The notes: generated by a model not told the origin, from the sequence alone. Shown: positions 18,338 to 31,432, counted from the first letter of the stretch. The stretch is 64,000 bases of DNA from JAEMQF01 sp963791595 (GCA_963791595.1 CAWBTF010000001.1:62001-126000), one strand, 5' to 3'. A program made the numbers and translations.

Positions 18338-18883
18338 TCACAGTGGGTTCGGCTGCGTCATGGTTTTGCGGCCGCGCTGCACCCCCACCCCAGGCACCAA
18401 CCTCGGCTCGGCCCCCAGCCAATAGAGCCCATTGGCCATGATGCAGAACCCGGTCGCGGCGAACCAGACCATCGCTGCGCCGACGAAACCGGTGAACGCC
18501 AGCCACCAGGGGCTGTGCAGCAGGGACAGGCTGGAGGCGACGAGCAGGTTGATGCCCACGGCAAGATAGATGCGCCGCTCGAGGTACCAGCTGTCGGTCT
18601 GCATGAAGTACCAGTCGCCCGGCGCCCAGCCGGGGCGAGCTAGCTTCGGTTTGAAGCCCAGGCGCGCGAGCCCATTGCCGACGATGCAGAAGCCCGTGAG
18701 TGCGACGATGATCGACGATCCGGCGGTCGCCACCACGCCCAGCACCCACAGCGGGTGGACGAGCGCCGCAAGCGCGGTCATGCTCAGCAGCACCACGCCG
18801 GCGATGAGCCAGACGCTGCGTTCGATGTACCAACGGTCGGTGGGGACGATGTAGAACTTGCTCGTGCTCATCGGCACTGCCAT
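18338..18883 (-). CDS. Membrane protein with two tandem DUF2892-like halves
   Basis: A protein of 181 residues made of two similar halves. Each has a polar start (YIVPTDRWYIERS and YFMQTDSWYLERR), two hydrophobic helices, and the ending GFCIVGNGLARLGFKP or GFCIMANGLYWLGAEP. The layout (R-rich start, two helices, cysteine-containing end) is like the DUF2892 inner-membrane domain usually found singly. Four transmembrane segments are expected. The start could be 18883 or the in-frame ATG at 18871. No substrate is known. It is transcribed divergently from the Bug receptor at 19069. Confidence 0.75.
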   Translation of the reverse strand: MAVPMSTSKFYIVPTDRWYIERSVWLIAGVVLLSMTALAALVHPLWVLGVVATAGSSIIVALTGFCIVGNGLARLGFKPKLARPGWAPGDWYFMQTDSWYLERRIYLAVGINLLVASSLSLLHSPWWLAFTGFVGAAMVWFAATGFCIMANGLYWLGAEPRLVPGVGVQRGRKTMTQPNPL

Positions 18884-19068
18884 GGCGGACCTTCCTCACG
18901 CGCGATGCCGTGCGCGCTTCGCATTCAATCGTCGCCGGGCGGGCTGCGGCTTGCATTGCTCTGGGTCAAGCCACTCGCAGCCGTTGCATGACTCAATGGA
19001 GGCGTTGTTGTTTGGCTGTCCAGGCCGCTTCGTTCAATCGCCGCCTCACAGGCTTCGTCTGCTCATTC

Positions 19069-20077
19069 ATGTCGATCGGTTCTCCTCATCGCGCTTCGCG
19101 CCGCGCGCTGCTTGCCGCGCTCGCCAGTCTGGGCAGCGGCTTGGCCGGCGCACCGGCGTGGGCCGCGCGCGCCTCGGGTTTTCCGCAGCGCGCGGTGCGG
19201 CTGGTCGTTCCGTACTCGGTGGGCGTTGGGCCCGACGTGGTGGCGCGCAGCGTCGCGCAGCAACTCGCGGCGCTGTGGGGCGAGCCGGTGCTGGTGGACA
19301 ACAAGCCGGGCGCGTCGGGCATCGTCGCGTTCGGCGAAGTGCGGCGCACGCCGGCCGACGGCCACACGCTGTTCCTCGCCGATACCGCCACGCTCGCCGT
19401 GAACCCGCTGCTGCATGCGGCGTCTGCCGTACGACCCGCAACACGATCTGGTGCCGTTGACGCTGCTGTTTCGCGCCACCTTCCTGCTCTGGGTCGGTGC
19501 GGCGAACCGGCATCGCAGCGTGGCCGAGCTGCTCGCCGCCGCGCGGCGCGCGCCCGGCAGCGTGAGCTACGCGACGCTCGGCAACGGCCACGCGAGCCAT
19601 GTCGCGATCGAAACGCTGGCGCGTGCGGCCGATGTGCAGATGCTGCACGTGCCGTTCAAGGACGCGGGCGCGCTGCTCGCCGCAGTGGTGGCCGGTGATG
19701 TCGACTTCACTGCGTTCGGCATCAACACCGTCGCGGGCCTGTTTGCCAGCGGCAGGCTGCGCCCGCTGGCGGTCGCGTCGCGGGCGCGTCTGGCGCGGCA
19801 CCCGCAGATCCCAACCTTGCTGGAAGTCGGCGGCCCGGCCGTCGAGATGCACCCCTGGGCGGCGCTGGTCGCGGTGGCCGGAACGCCGCCGCCGGTGCTC
19901 GCGCAATTGCAGCGCGACATCGCCGCGGTTCTCGCCAGCTCCGCGGTGCTGGCACAGGCGGAGCAGGCCGGCTTCGAGATCACGCCGTCGACACCGCAGG
20001 CCTTGCGCGAGCGCATGCGAGCCGACATGGCGCTTTACGCGCCGCTCGTCAGCGAGGGGCGGATTGCGCAGATGTGA
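19069..20077 (+). CDS. Bug-family tripartite tricarboxylate transporter receptor, one frameshift
   Basis: Periplasmic solute-binding protein (TctC/Bug). It has a signal peptide with a twin-arginine-like start (RASRRALLAALASL) and the family's opening AVRLVVPYSVGVGPDVVARSVA, DNKPGASGI and DGHTLFLAD. The frame changes near 19423: removing one G from GCGGCG joins NPLLHA to RLPYDPQHDLVPLTLLFR. The rest continues normally to LVSEGRIAQM. No TctAB membrane genes are adjacent, which is usual for Bug genes in Burkholderiales. The ligand cannot be predicted. Confidence 0.88.
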
Positions 20078-20251
20078 GGCGGTGGGTGAGGCGGCGGCGC
20101 GGATCGGCGATGGGTGGCGTAACGGCGCAATGGGCGTGAGGCGAGCAAGGGGAGCGAGTCGATCCAGGGGCGGTTGCGTTTGAGGTGGGTCAATACGGGG
20201 CGGCTGTGCAGGCCGCACTCTACGTATGTCCGATGAGCGTGCCCACACACC

Positions 20252-20608
20252 GTGAACAGCGACGACCTGCAAGGCGCATCCGCGCCCAACGAAGCGGCCG
20301 AGGCGGCCATCGCCCGGGTGCTCGGCGCCGAGCGCGAAGCGCGCGCGTCGATCGAGCAGGCCCGGCTCGAGGTGGAGCGCATCGCGCAAGCCGCACGCAG
20401 CGACGCGCGCGCGCTGGCCGAGCGTACCGAGCGGCGCATCCGCTGCGTGGCGGGCGCGTTCGAGCGTGATGTCGTCGCGCGCCTGGCCGAGATTCAAGCC
20501 CAGGCGGCGGGGCTGGGCAAGACACAGGCGCTGACCGATGCGGATGCGGCGGCCGTGCGGCGCGCGGTGAACGTGGTCGCGTTTGCCATGGTGGGGGTGA
20601 AGCCATGA
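20252..20608 (+). CDS. A/V-type ATPase peripheral stalk subunit (G/H-like)
   Basis: First gene of the ATPase operon. The 118-residue product is largely one charged, alanine-rich coiled coil (about residues 15-90: VLGAEREARASIEQARLEVERIAQAARS), as in subunit G/H of A/V-type ATPases. There it pairs with subunit E to form the stator. The start is GTG. The end overlaps the next gene by 4 bp (ATGA). Assignment rests on position and coiled-coil character. Confidence 0.75.
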   Translation: MNSDDLQGASAPNEAAEAAIARVLGAEREARASIEQARLEVERIAQAARSDARALAERTERRIRCVAGAFERDVVARLAEIQAQAAGLGKTQALTDADAAAVRRAVNVVAFAMVGVKP

Positions 20609-21409
20609 CCCCCGCCGCAGGCCGAGCCGCGAACCGAGCTGCGATCGACTGCGGCAGTCTGGAGTACGCGCACGCGCGGCTGCACGCACGCCACGGCATG
20701 CGCCTGGATGAAGCCCGGTTGGCGCCGCATCGAGGGTCTGCGCGATCTCGCGCCGATGCTCGACGCAGCGCGTGCCACCGGGTTGCGGCGCTGGCTGCTC
20801 GGCATCGGCGCGGCGAGCACGGTGCACGAAGTCGAGCTCAGCCTTCGCGGCCACTGGCGCGCGCTGGTCGACGAAGTCGCGTCGTGGATGCCGGCGGCGT
20901 GGCACGCTGCCATCGCCTGGTGCGGCGTGTGGCCCGATCTGGCGTTGCTGCAACACCTGGCACGCGGTGGCACCGCGCCGCAGTGGATGCAAGAAGACGC
21001 ATGGTGGCATGACATGGCCGCTGCGGAGTCGCAGGAATGCATCGCCGTGCTCGGCTCCGGGCCGTTTGCGGCGCTCGCCCCCGCCTGGCCGGTGCCGCAG
21101 GCGATGGCACGTGTCTGGCACGACGAATGGCGGCGCCGCTTGCCGGCCTCGGGGTTCGACGAGATCCTCCTGCAACTGCAACGGACCTTGCGCGAACACG
21201 CCCAGGCCTTCGAGCAGGCTTTGCCCACCCAAGGCTGGCAGCAGCGCGCCGCGTTGCGCGCGAAGCTGACGCTGCTGTGGCGCCGCGCGACGCTCGACCC
21301 GGCGGCCGCGTTCATCCATCTCGCGCTCGCTGCGCTCGATCTGGAGCGGCTGCGCGCCGAACTGATGCGGCGCATCGTGTTCCCGCAGGCCATCCCACAG
21401 GCCGCCTGA
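20605..21409 (+). CDS. A/V-type ATPase subunit C (AtpC/d-type), one frameshift
   Basis: Central-stalk cap that links the rotor to the membrane ring. The N-terminal frame gives LEYAHARLHARHGMRLDEAR, matching the family's tyrosine-and-arginine-rich opening. It then breaks near 20719, where removing one T from CGGTTGGCG restores ARWRRIEGLRDLAPMLDAARATGL and the remaining 230 residues. The protein is rich in Trp and helices, as usual. Its TGA overlaps the ATG of the subunit I gene. Confidence 0.75.
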
Positions 21410-23270
21410 TGCTGCGCCCGCGACCGGCACGCTGGTTCGAGATCCTCGCGGCGCGCGACGACGCGACGCTCGTGCTCGAAGCGCTGGCGCGCACCGGTGC
21501 GGTCGAACTCGAAGCGCGCGGCGACGCCGGCCTGCCCGCGACGCTGCGCGACGCGCTGCCGCTGCTCGCGCAATACGCCGATCTCGCGGCGCGCTACACC
21601 GCGTATTGGCCCGCGCCCGAGACCTGTCGCCCCTCGGCGTTCCCCGAGCCGCCGGTGACGACACTCGAGCGCTGCCTGGACGCGTTGCGCTCTTGGTCCA
21701 AGGAGGCGGAGCCCGCGATCCGCACGTTGCAACGCTGCGACGCCGAAAGGCGCGAACTGCTGCTCTGGCAGAGCGTGCTCGCGGCGCTCGCGCCGGGCAA
21801 GCTCGACCCGGCCCACCTGGCCGGTGCAGGGCCGAACCTGGGCGTGCGCCTGTTCGTCTTGCCTGCGCGGAGTGGACGCGCAGAAGATCGATGCGCTGCT
21901 CGCACTCGCAGACCAATCCGGCGAGCCCGAGACGCTGGTGAGTCCCTTGCAGATCGACGGCGCGACGCACCTGCTCGTCGCCGGCGCGCCTGCCGCGTTG
22001 CAGGCCTTCGGCCAGGCGGTGAGCGCGCTCGAAGGCCGCGCGCACGAGCCGCCGGGCTGGCTGCACGCCGACGCCGCACAGAACCAGGCGCATGTCGACT
22101 CAGCGCCTGGCGGAGATCGAGCGCGAAATGCTGGAACAGCGCGCCACGCTCGCGGCATTGCACCAGCGCCACGACCTGCCTTGCGCGCTGGGCGACGCGA
22201 ACCGGCTCGAATGGCTGATGCACAACGTCCGTGCGCTCGAAACCGGCGAGTTGTTGTGCTGGATCACCGGCTGGTCGAGCGACTTGAGCGGGCAGACGTT
22301 GGCGCGCGCCGTGCAGGACAGCGGCGCACGCGCGCTGTTGCACTTCGCCGAGCCGCCGGCGCACCGCCAGGCGCCGATGCTGCTGAGCAACCCACGTTGG
22401 GTGCGGCCGTTCGAAATCTTCAGCCGTGCATTGGGAATGCCCTCGAGCAGCGAAGCCGACCCGAGCGCGCTGCTCGCGATCGTCGTGCCGTTGATGTTCG
22501 GCTACATGTTCGGCGACGTCGGCCAGGGCCTGGTGCTCGCCGCCGCGGGCTGGTTCCTGCGCAAGCGCTATCCGATCACGCGGCTGTTGATGGTGGGGGG
22601 CCTGGCCGCGGCCGGATTCGGCTGGCTGTTCGGCGGCGTGTTCGGCGTGCACGACGTGCTGCCGGCGCTCTGGCTGCACCCGCTCGATTCGCCGCTGCCG
22701 GTGCTGCTCGCGCCGCTGATCGGCGGCGCGGTGTTGCTCACATTGGGGCTGAGCCTGAATGCGCTCGAAGCGGTGTGGCGCGGGCAATGGGTCGCTTGGC
22801 TGCTCACCGACGCGGCATTGATCGCCGTCTACCTCGGCCTGCTCGCCGCCACCTTCGCGCCGGCCAGCCTGTTCGTCGCTGCGGCAGGTGCGCTCTGGTT
22901 CTGCGCTGGCCATGCGGTGCACGCGAAGCGCGTCGGCGCCGCGGTCGGTGCGCTCGGCGAGCTGCTCGAGAAAACGCTGCAGATCCTGATCAACACCTTG
23001 TCGTTCGCGCGCGTCGGCGCGTTCGCGCTCGCGCACGCCGGTTTGTCGTCGGCGATCGTCGCATTGATGGACGCGGCTGACAGTGGCCTGGCGAAGGGGT
23101 TGATCCTGATCGTCGGAAACGTCGTCGTGATCGTGCTCGAAGTGATGGTCGTGTCGATCCAGACGACGCGCCTGGTGCTGTTCGAGTTCTTCACGCGATT
23201 CATGCAGGCGAAGGGGCGCGCGTTCCAGCCGCTCTCGGCGCCGCCATTCACCCACCCGGAGGCACGATGA
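21409..23270 (+). CDS. A/V-type ATPase membrane subunit I (a-type), two frameshifts
   Basis: Membrane stator subunit that forms the ion half-channels against the K ring. The cytoplasmic N-terminal half (MLRPRPARWFEILAARDDATLVLEALARTGAVELE) is followed by the membrane half with about seven hydrophobic helices (MFGYMFGDVGQGLVLAAAGWFL; TLSFARVGAFALAHAGLSS; GNVVVIVLEVMVVSIQTTRLVLFEFF). The motifs MFGDVGQG and LSFARVGAFALAH mark the family. Breaks near 21868 and 22088 each need removal of one base; the total length of about 619 residues is then normal. The stop overlaps the K start. Confidence 0.88.
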
Positions 23271-23635
23271 AACAACTGCTTGACCATGCGACAGCGCTGC
23301 TCGGATTGACGCTGTTGTTGGCGCTCGCCGCGACCGCATTGTTGTTGTGGCATCCAGGCGCGTTCGCGGCGGCCGATGCCGCAGCGGGCGCCGCAGCCGC
23401 CGCCAAAGCGGGCGGCGTCGACAGCAGCTGGGCCTTTGTCGGCGCGGCGCTGGCGACGGGCTTGTCGTCGCTCGGCGCAGGCTTCGCGGTCGCGAAAGTC
23501 GGCTCGGCGGCGGTAGGCGCGCTGGCGGAAAGGCCCGAACTGTTCGGCCGGCTGCTGATCTTCATCGGCCTGGCCGAAGGCATCGCAATCTACGGTCTGA
23601 TCGTGTCGATCCTGATCCTGAACCGGCTCGCCTGA
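23267..23635 (+). CDS. A/V-type ATPase proteolipid subunit K
   Basis: Rotor-ring subunit. An N-terminal hydrophobic segment (about 10-30) precedes a two-helix hairpin: WAFVGAALATGLSSLGAGFAVAKVGSAAV (about 55-83) and LLIFIGLAEGIAIYGLIVSILIL (about 97-119). The Glu in LAEGIAIYG is the ion-binding carboxylate. At 122 residues it holds one hairpin, unlike the doubled 16-kDa forms. I cannot decide between proton and sodium specificity. Confidence 0.9.
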   Translation: MKQLLDHATALLGLTLLLALAATALLLWHPGAFAAADAAAGAAAAAKAGGVDSSWAFVGAALATGLSSLGAGFAVAKVGSAAVGALAERPELFGRLLIFIGLAEGIAIYGLIVSILILNRLA

Positions 23636-23645
23636 AGGGTTCCGA

Positions 23646-23969
23646 ATGATGAACACCGCTGTCCCGGTCGAGATGAGCGCGCCGCTCTATCTGGGCGACG
23701 AAGTCAGCGCCGCGGGCTACCGCCTCGCCGGCGCGCGCGTGCACACGCCGCGCACCGGGCAGGAGACCGAGGCGCTGACCTGGGCGCGCTCGCATTCGCC
23801 GATGGTGCTGGTGTCCGCCGCGGTGGCCGCCGGCGTTTCGCAAGACGCATTGCGCGAAGCGTTGTCGGCACTTGCGCCGCTGGTGCTGGTCGTTCCCGAC
23901 TGCTCGGGCGACGTGGCGCTGCCGGATCTGGCGAGCCGGCTGCGCGCGCAATTGGGGCTGGAGGCGTGA
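23646..23969 (+). CDS. A/V-type ATPase subunit F
   Basis: Small rotor subunit, 107 residues. Its Rossmann-like fold shows in LGDEVSAAGYRLAGARVHTP at the N terminus and SHSPMVLVSAAVAAGV and LAPLVLVVPDCSG further on, similar to F subunits of archaeal-type ATPases. ATG 23646 or the next in-frame ATG could start it. It overlaps the GTG of the E gene by 4 bp. Confidence 0.82.
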   Translation: MMNTAVPVEMSAPLYLGDEVSAAGYRLAGARVHTPRTGQETEALTWARSHSPMVLVSAAVAAGVSQDALREALSALAPLVLVVPDCSGDVALPDLASRLRAQLGLEA

Positions 23970-24592
23970 ACTCGGAAGGCGCAACTTTGGAGCGCCCGAC
24001 GCGTGCCTTGCTCGACTTGATCGAGGCCGAGCGCGCACGCCAGTGCGGGCAAATCCTGGGCAGCGCGAACGCGAAGGCCGCCGCGCTGCGCGACCAGGCG
24101 CGCGCCGACGCGCTTGCGCGGCTGCGCCAGGCGTTCGCCGAGCAGCGCCAGCGCCGCCGCGAACGAATCGCCGCGGCGCAGGCGATGCTCTCCACGCAGC
24201 GCCGCCTGCACGAGCAGCAGCACACCTCGGCGTTGCTGCGTCTGGCGTGGGCGCAATTGCAGGATGAACTGCTGGCGCTGTGGCGCGAGCCGGCGTCGCG
24301 TGCCGCCTGGGCCGGCCGCGCGCTCGCGTTCGCGCGGGCCCGTTTGCCGAGCGGCGCATGGCGCATCGCGCACGCACCCGATTGGCCGTCAACGGAGCAG
24401 CGGTCGATCGCCGAGGCAGCGGGTGGCGCGATGCTCTTTCAAGCCGAAGAGGCGATTCGCGCCGGGTTGAAGGTCGAGGCCGCCGGCAACGTCGTCGACG
24501 CCACGCTCGACGGGCTGCTGGCCGAACGCACCGAGTTCGAGGCGCGGCTGTTGCACGAACTCGAAGACCGCGGAATGGACGGGCTCAAGTGA
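23966..24592 (+). CDS. A/V-type ATPase subunit E
   Basis: Peripheral stalk partner of the G/H-like subunit. Residues about 10-95 form a charged coiled coil (LLDLIEAERARQCGQILGSANAKAAALRDQARADAL). The C-terminal part, ending FEARLLHELEDRGMDGLK, forms the head-binding domain. The frame starts at GTG and runs 208 residues. Directly after its stop the second palindromic repeat begins. Confidence 0.8.
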   Translation: MNSEGATLERPTRALLDLIEAERARQCGQILGSANAKAAALRDQARADALARLRQAFAEQRQRRRERIAAAQAMLSTQRRLHEQQHTSALLRLAWAQLQDELLALWREPASRAAWAGRALAFARARLPSGAWRIAHAPDWPSTEQRSIAEAAGGAMLFQAEEAIRAGLKVEAAGNVVDATLDGLLAERTEFEARLLHELEDRGMDGLK

Positions 24593-24629
24593 AACTCGTC
24601 TACATCCACTTGCGTCAAGCCTTCAGCGG

Positions 24630-25172
24630 AGAGCTGACCGCTTTCGGCCCATTGCTGCCGTTCGCCGCAGTGTGCAGGCCCAGCCCACAACCGACCGTTC
24701 CCCAGGGCGGTGGCGGCGCCCCCGTTCTCCGGCCCACGCTCGCGGGGCGCCACCGAGGCCCACCACGCACAGCGCCATCAACGCCGTCCAAGCCCACAGA
24801 GAACCAGGACACCGCGAATGGGGCCTGCGCCCGGGGGCACCACCACCGCCCTGCTACCACCCATGGTGGCGGGCGATGCGCAGGGGTGCCACCCTGTGGC
24901 CGGGGCAGGTGGCTCGGGGTACGGGCGCAGGACCCATTCGCGGTGTCCTGGCTCTTCGTGCGCTTGGACAGCGTTGATGACGCCGCTCGCTGTGGTCTAC
25001 ATCGGGTGCCCCGCGAGCGTGGGCCGGAGAACGTACCCCGGGCCACCTGCCCTCGCGCCGAGGCTGGCATGCGCGCAGCGTCGAAAGCCCGCTTTGGGCC
25101 GAAGGCAGCCCTTCACGATGCATCGGTGTTCCGTGCGTCGCGGGTCGCGCGAAACGTGGTGGAGCCGCTGAC

Positions 25173-25177
<5 letters not shown>
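24630..25177. repeat. Palindromic repeat element, copy 2 (subunit E-A gap)
   Basis: The core inverted repeat at 24724-25032 is 309 bp, the same length as in copy 1. The core and flanks are in the opposite orientation to copy 1: GGAGAACGTACCCCGGGCCA at the right here matches the complement of the left flank of copy 1. In contrast, the end module (25105-25177) is in the same orientation in both. It ends GTGGAGCCGCTGACGTGA, placing GGAG 8 bp before the GTG start of subunit A. The left end carries an inverted partial copy of the GGGCCGAA.GCAGCC motif. No protein gene is seen in the gap. Confidence 0.85.
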
Positions 25178-28467
<3,290 letters not shown>

Positions 28468-28471
<4 letters not shown>

Positions 28472-29079
28472 GCGACAGCAACCCAACGCGCAGCGCGCTG
28501 ATCGAGATGAAGGACGAGCGCCGTGCGATGCACGAGGGCTACGTCTTCCTCGACGAAAAGTGCCTGTTGCTGGCGGGAGAGATCCTGCGCGAACTGGAGC
28601 GCTATGCCAAGCTGCGAGCCGGGTTCATCACGCTGCACGACGCGGCCTGTGCGGCGTTGCAGGCGGCGGTGATGCGCCACGGCCTGCAAGGGTTGCAGAT
28701 CTACCCGGCCGCCGATCTGGCCGCTGCCCGGCTGGAAGCCCGCATATCAACGCTGATGGGCGTGCGGCTGCAACAGGCGACGTTCGACGCAGGCGTGTCG
28801 CACGCCGATGAGGTGGTGAACCGTTCGCCCGAAGCCGAAGCGTGCCGAAACGCCTTCGCCGCCGTGCTCGCCGCGGCGGCCCAGCTCGCCGGCATTTCAG
28901 GCAATCTGGAGCGCCTGTCGCTCGAATACCGGCGCTCGGTGCGCCGCGCGCGTGCCTTGCAGGACGTGATGCTGCCCGAACTCGACCAGTCGATTCTGGA
29001 CATCGACAACCGGCTCGAAGAGCTGGAGCGGGAGGATGCGGTGTCGATGCGGCAGGGGGCCGTCCCGAACGGGTGTTGA
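28468..29079 (+). CDS. atpD: A/V-type ATPase rotor subunit D
   Basis: Central rotor shaft. The 203-residue product is two long helices, an N-terminal one (LIEMKDERRAMHEGYVFLDEKCLLLAGEILREL) and a C-terminal one (YRRSVRRARALQDVMLPELDQSILDIDNRLEELEREDAVSMR). The C-terminal RRARALQDVMLPEL motif is typical of subunit D. It overlaps B by 4 bp and closes the operon. Confidence 0.93.
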
Positions 29080-29335
29080 GCGGTTTCGTACGCGTCGTCA
29101 CGCATCCGAAGGTGTTCACCAGGTGTCACCCGGTTCAGCCGGCCAGCTCGCGATCGGGACCGCGCGTCTGATGGCGAGCCTGCGTCGGCGCGGAATCGGG
29201 CGGACGGGGCGCATTGCTCCGCTCATGTCCCCCGGCGACGGCCTTCGGCCATCGCCTCCTCCTTTACTTCGCTCCGCAATACGCCCCATCGGCCCGATCC
29301 GGCACCAGGGGTTGTCCCCGGCATGCTCACCCGTT
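29080..29335. other. Intergenic region with nested hairpins after the ATPase operon
   Basis: No gene is seen. GGCGACGGCC-TTC-GGCCATCGCC at 29233-29256 forms a strong hairpin with one mismatch. It lies inside wider inverted arms GGGGCGCATTGC and GCAATACGCCCC. No clear T-run follows. It may terminate the ATPase transcript or be another dispersed palindromic repeat. Confidence 0.45.
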
Positions 29336-29408
29336 TCACTTCAGTGGCTCCACCGCGCTTGGCGCGGCCCTCGACCGATGAAACGCCGATGCATCGTGAA
29401 GGGTTGCA
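29336..29408 (-). repeat. Third copy of the 73-bp repeat-end module
   Basis: On the minus strand, CCCTTCACGATGCATCGG and the ending GTGGAGCCACTGAAGTGA match the module at 25105-25177 closely. The 309-bp palindrome is absent here. The module replaces the C-terminal part of a LysR gene. As at the other two sites, one frame through it ends in VEPL followed by one residue and a stop. Confidence 0.8.
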
Positions 29409-29659
29409 CTCGGCAGCGCGCGCTCCGCGTCTTCCAGCGATTCGACAGCACGCACCGCGTGTTCGTACAGGCGCGTACCTGCATCGGTCAGCCGGACACC
29501 TCGTGCGCCGCGCTCGAACAAGCGAACTTTCAAGTCTCCTTCGAGTTCACGGATGTGGCGGCTGAGCGTCGGCAGGGCCATTTCGAGACGGGCCGCGGCC
29601 GCAGACAAGCTGCCGGCCTGAACGGCGGCAACGAACATCCTGACGGCGTTCAGGTCCAT
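29336..29659 (-). pseudogene. LysR-type regulator truncated to its DNA-binding domain
   Basis: From ATG 29659 it reads MDLNAVRMFVAAVQAGSLSAAAARLEMALPTLSRHIRELEGDLKVRLFERGARGVRLTDAGTRL, a typical LysR winged helix-turn-helix (residues 1-65) with its linker helix. After about residue 82 (DAERALPSA) the sequence becomes the repeat module and stops at residue 107. The effector-binding domain, normally about 200 residues, is missing and I do not find it downstream. Its start overlaps the end of the quinone reductase gene. Confidence 0.8.
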
Positions 29660-30696
29660 GCGCGATGATCCGGGCAAGGGTGGCTGCCCCGCGCTGTCGC
29701 AGCGGTGGCCAACCGCAACAGCACACGCCCGCCTGCACCGTGCTCCACCTGCTCGTGGGCCAGTGCGATTTCGTTCAGGGTCAGCCGGGCGGCGATGGCA
29801 GCACGCAGGCGGCCCTCGAGCAATGCGGCTGTCAGCTCGTTCGCCGCTTCGGCCTTCACTGCGGGCGGGAAGTCGTCGCTGCCCAGCAGGCGCAGCGAAA
29901 CGTCGGCGAAAGCCAGCTTCCAGTACGGGATCTCGGGGCGGTCGGCTGACGAGTAGTAGGCGCTGATCACGCCGCCGATGGCGATGACGGCAGCGTCGAT
30001 ATCGATGTGCGCGGCGAAATCGACCTCGGCGATGCGATGCACGCCCGCCGGGGCCGCCTGGCGAACATGGTCCACCAATGCCGGGTCGTCGGCCAGCCAC
30101 GCCTGGGCTGCGCCCATGGCGCGCACCGCCGGCAGGTGTTCGGCGCGGCGTACCACGGCGAACACACGGGCGCCGCCGCGATGGGCCATCTGCAGGGCCA
30201 CGGCACCGACACCGGATGCGGCACCCCACACGAGCACGTCCAGGCCCGCCACGGGGCCGCCGGCAAACACCGCGCGGTAGCCGGTGATGCCGGCGATGCC
30301 CAGGCAGGCCGCCTGTTCGAGCAGATCGGGCTGTGCGTCGGCGCCGTCGGGCAGGGCCACGGCCAGCGCAGCGGGCACGACGACGGCCTCGGCCGCGGTG
30401 CCGAATGCGCGGTACGACTGGGCACCGTAGCACCATACTGGCTGGCCGATTCGCGCTTGCGGCACACCTGCGCCAACAGCGTCGATGACACCTGCGCCGT
30501 CGCTGTGCGGCACCACGCGCGGATAGGGCATGGGCGAGCCTTGCCAGCCGCTGCGCTTCTTGACGTCGCCGGGGTTGATGGCGGAAAAGGCCAGGCGGAT
30601 GCGCACCTCCCCTTCACCGGGCAAGGGCTGCGGCATCTCTCCCACGACCAGCACATCGCGCGCCGGACCGCGTTGTTCGTACCAGGCTGCTCGCAT
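29650..30696 (-). CDS. NADPH:quinone reductase-like zinc-free MDR oxidoreductase
   Basis: Medium-chain dehydrogenase/reductase of 348 residues. It has the GroES-like N-terminal domain (AFSAINPGDVKKRSGWQG, VPHSDGAGVIDAVGAGV) and a Rossmann domain with VLVWGAASGVGAVALQMAHRGGARVFAVVRRAEHL. The AASGVG motif, rather than a zinc-site pattern, puts it with quinone oxidoreductases. The C-terminal LLRLATAATARGSHPCPDHRAWT may be extended, since homologues often end near GRVLLR. It is followed on the same strand by the truncated LysR gene. Confidence 0.88.
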   Translation of the reverse strand: MRAAWYEQRGPARDVLVVGEMPQPLPGEGEVRIRLAFSAINPGDVKKRSGWQGSPMPYPRVVPHSDGAGVIDAVGAGVPQARIGQPVWCYGAQSYRAFGTAAEAVVVPAALAVALPDGADAQPDLLEQAACLGIAGITGYRAVFAGGPVAGLDVLVWGAASGVGAVALQMAHRGGARVFAVVRRAEHLPAVRAMGAAQAWLADDPALVDHVRQAAPAGVHRIAEVDFAAHIDIDAAVIAIGGVISAYYSSADRPEIPYWKLAFADVSLRLLGSDDFPPAVKAEAANELTAALLEGRLRAAIAARLTLNEIALAHEQVEHGAGGRVLLRLATAATARGSHPCPDHRAWT

Positions 30697-30708
30697 CGTG
30701 GCCTACCT

Positions 30709-31338
30709 TTAGCGGGTGACGGCGGCGTCGGCGGGGTCGATCACACCCACGAGCTTGCCGAAGACGCGATTGTGCGCAAGGTCGGCATGCGCACGTGGCA
30801 AGTCGTCCAGCGTGTAGGTGTGCAGCGGCCCGATGGACAGGCTGCCTGCGGCCAGGCGGTCAAGATAGGCCTGCAGCATGAGGGAGCCGTAGGCCGTCTG
30901 CAGCGTTTCCGGGACGGCGCCGAGCACGGCCAAGGGCAGCGCAGAAGTGAAAGGGATCACCTTCCGGCGCGGTACGACCAGGTACTCGGCATAGCCGCCA
31001 TCGAAGACCCGGCCCATGCCGCCCAGCATGGTGGCGACCTGTTGGCCGCGAATCAGGCTTCGGGCCGGATCGCCGTCATCGCCGCCCGGCAGTTCGTCGA
31101 TCACTCCCACCGCCTCGATGCCCAGCACACGTGGGAACCTGACGGCTTCTGACAAGCCCAGACGCGTGTGCAGCTCGGATCGATTCAAACCAAAGGCGCG
31201 CACCGCGATGCGCACCCAGCCCTGCGGCGGTTGCGGCAGCGGCAGCGTCGACAGCACCAGGTTCTCGGGGCCGCCGGGCCGGCCCAGCACCACCGCGCGC
31301 ATGGTGCGCGGCCGTGTGGCGCTCAAAGCGGCACTCAC
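30709..31338 (-). pseudogene. MDR oxidoreductase lacking its nucleotide-binding domain
   Basis: An open frame of 209 residues. The first 155 or so are the GroES-like domain (MRAVVLGRPGGPENLVLSTLPLP, FGLNRSELHTRLGLSEAVRFPRVLGIEAVG, ETLQTAYGSL). The last 45 are the C-terminal end of the same family (YLDRLAAGSLSIGPLHTYTLDDLPRAHADLAHNRVFGKLVGVID). The Rossmann domain between them, about 130 residues, is cleanly absent and the frame is kept. The product cannot bind NADPH in the usual way. Either this is a real in-frame deletion or a mis-assembly. Confidence 0.75.
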
Positions 31339-31432
31339 GGTCGCCCAGTTCGGCCGTCAAGGCTGAGGTGGCCTGCGCCCACGCCCGCCAGTAGCAGGAA
31401 ACCACCGGCCATCGAAAGGTTCGGCGCAGGCC

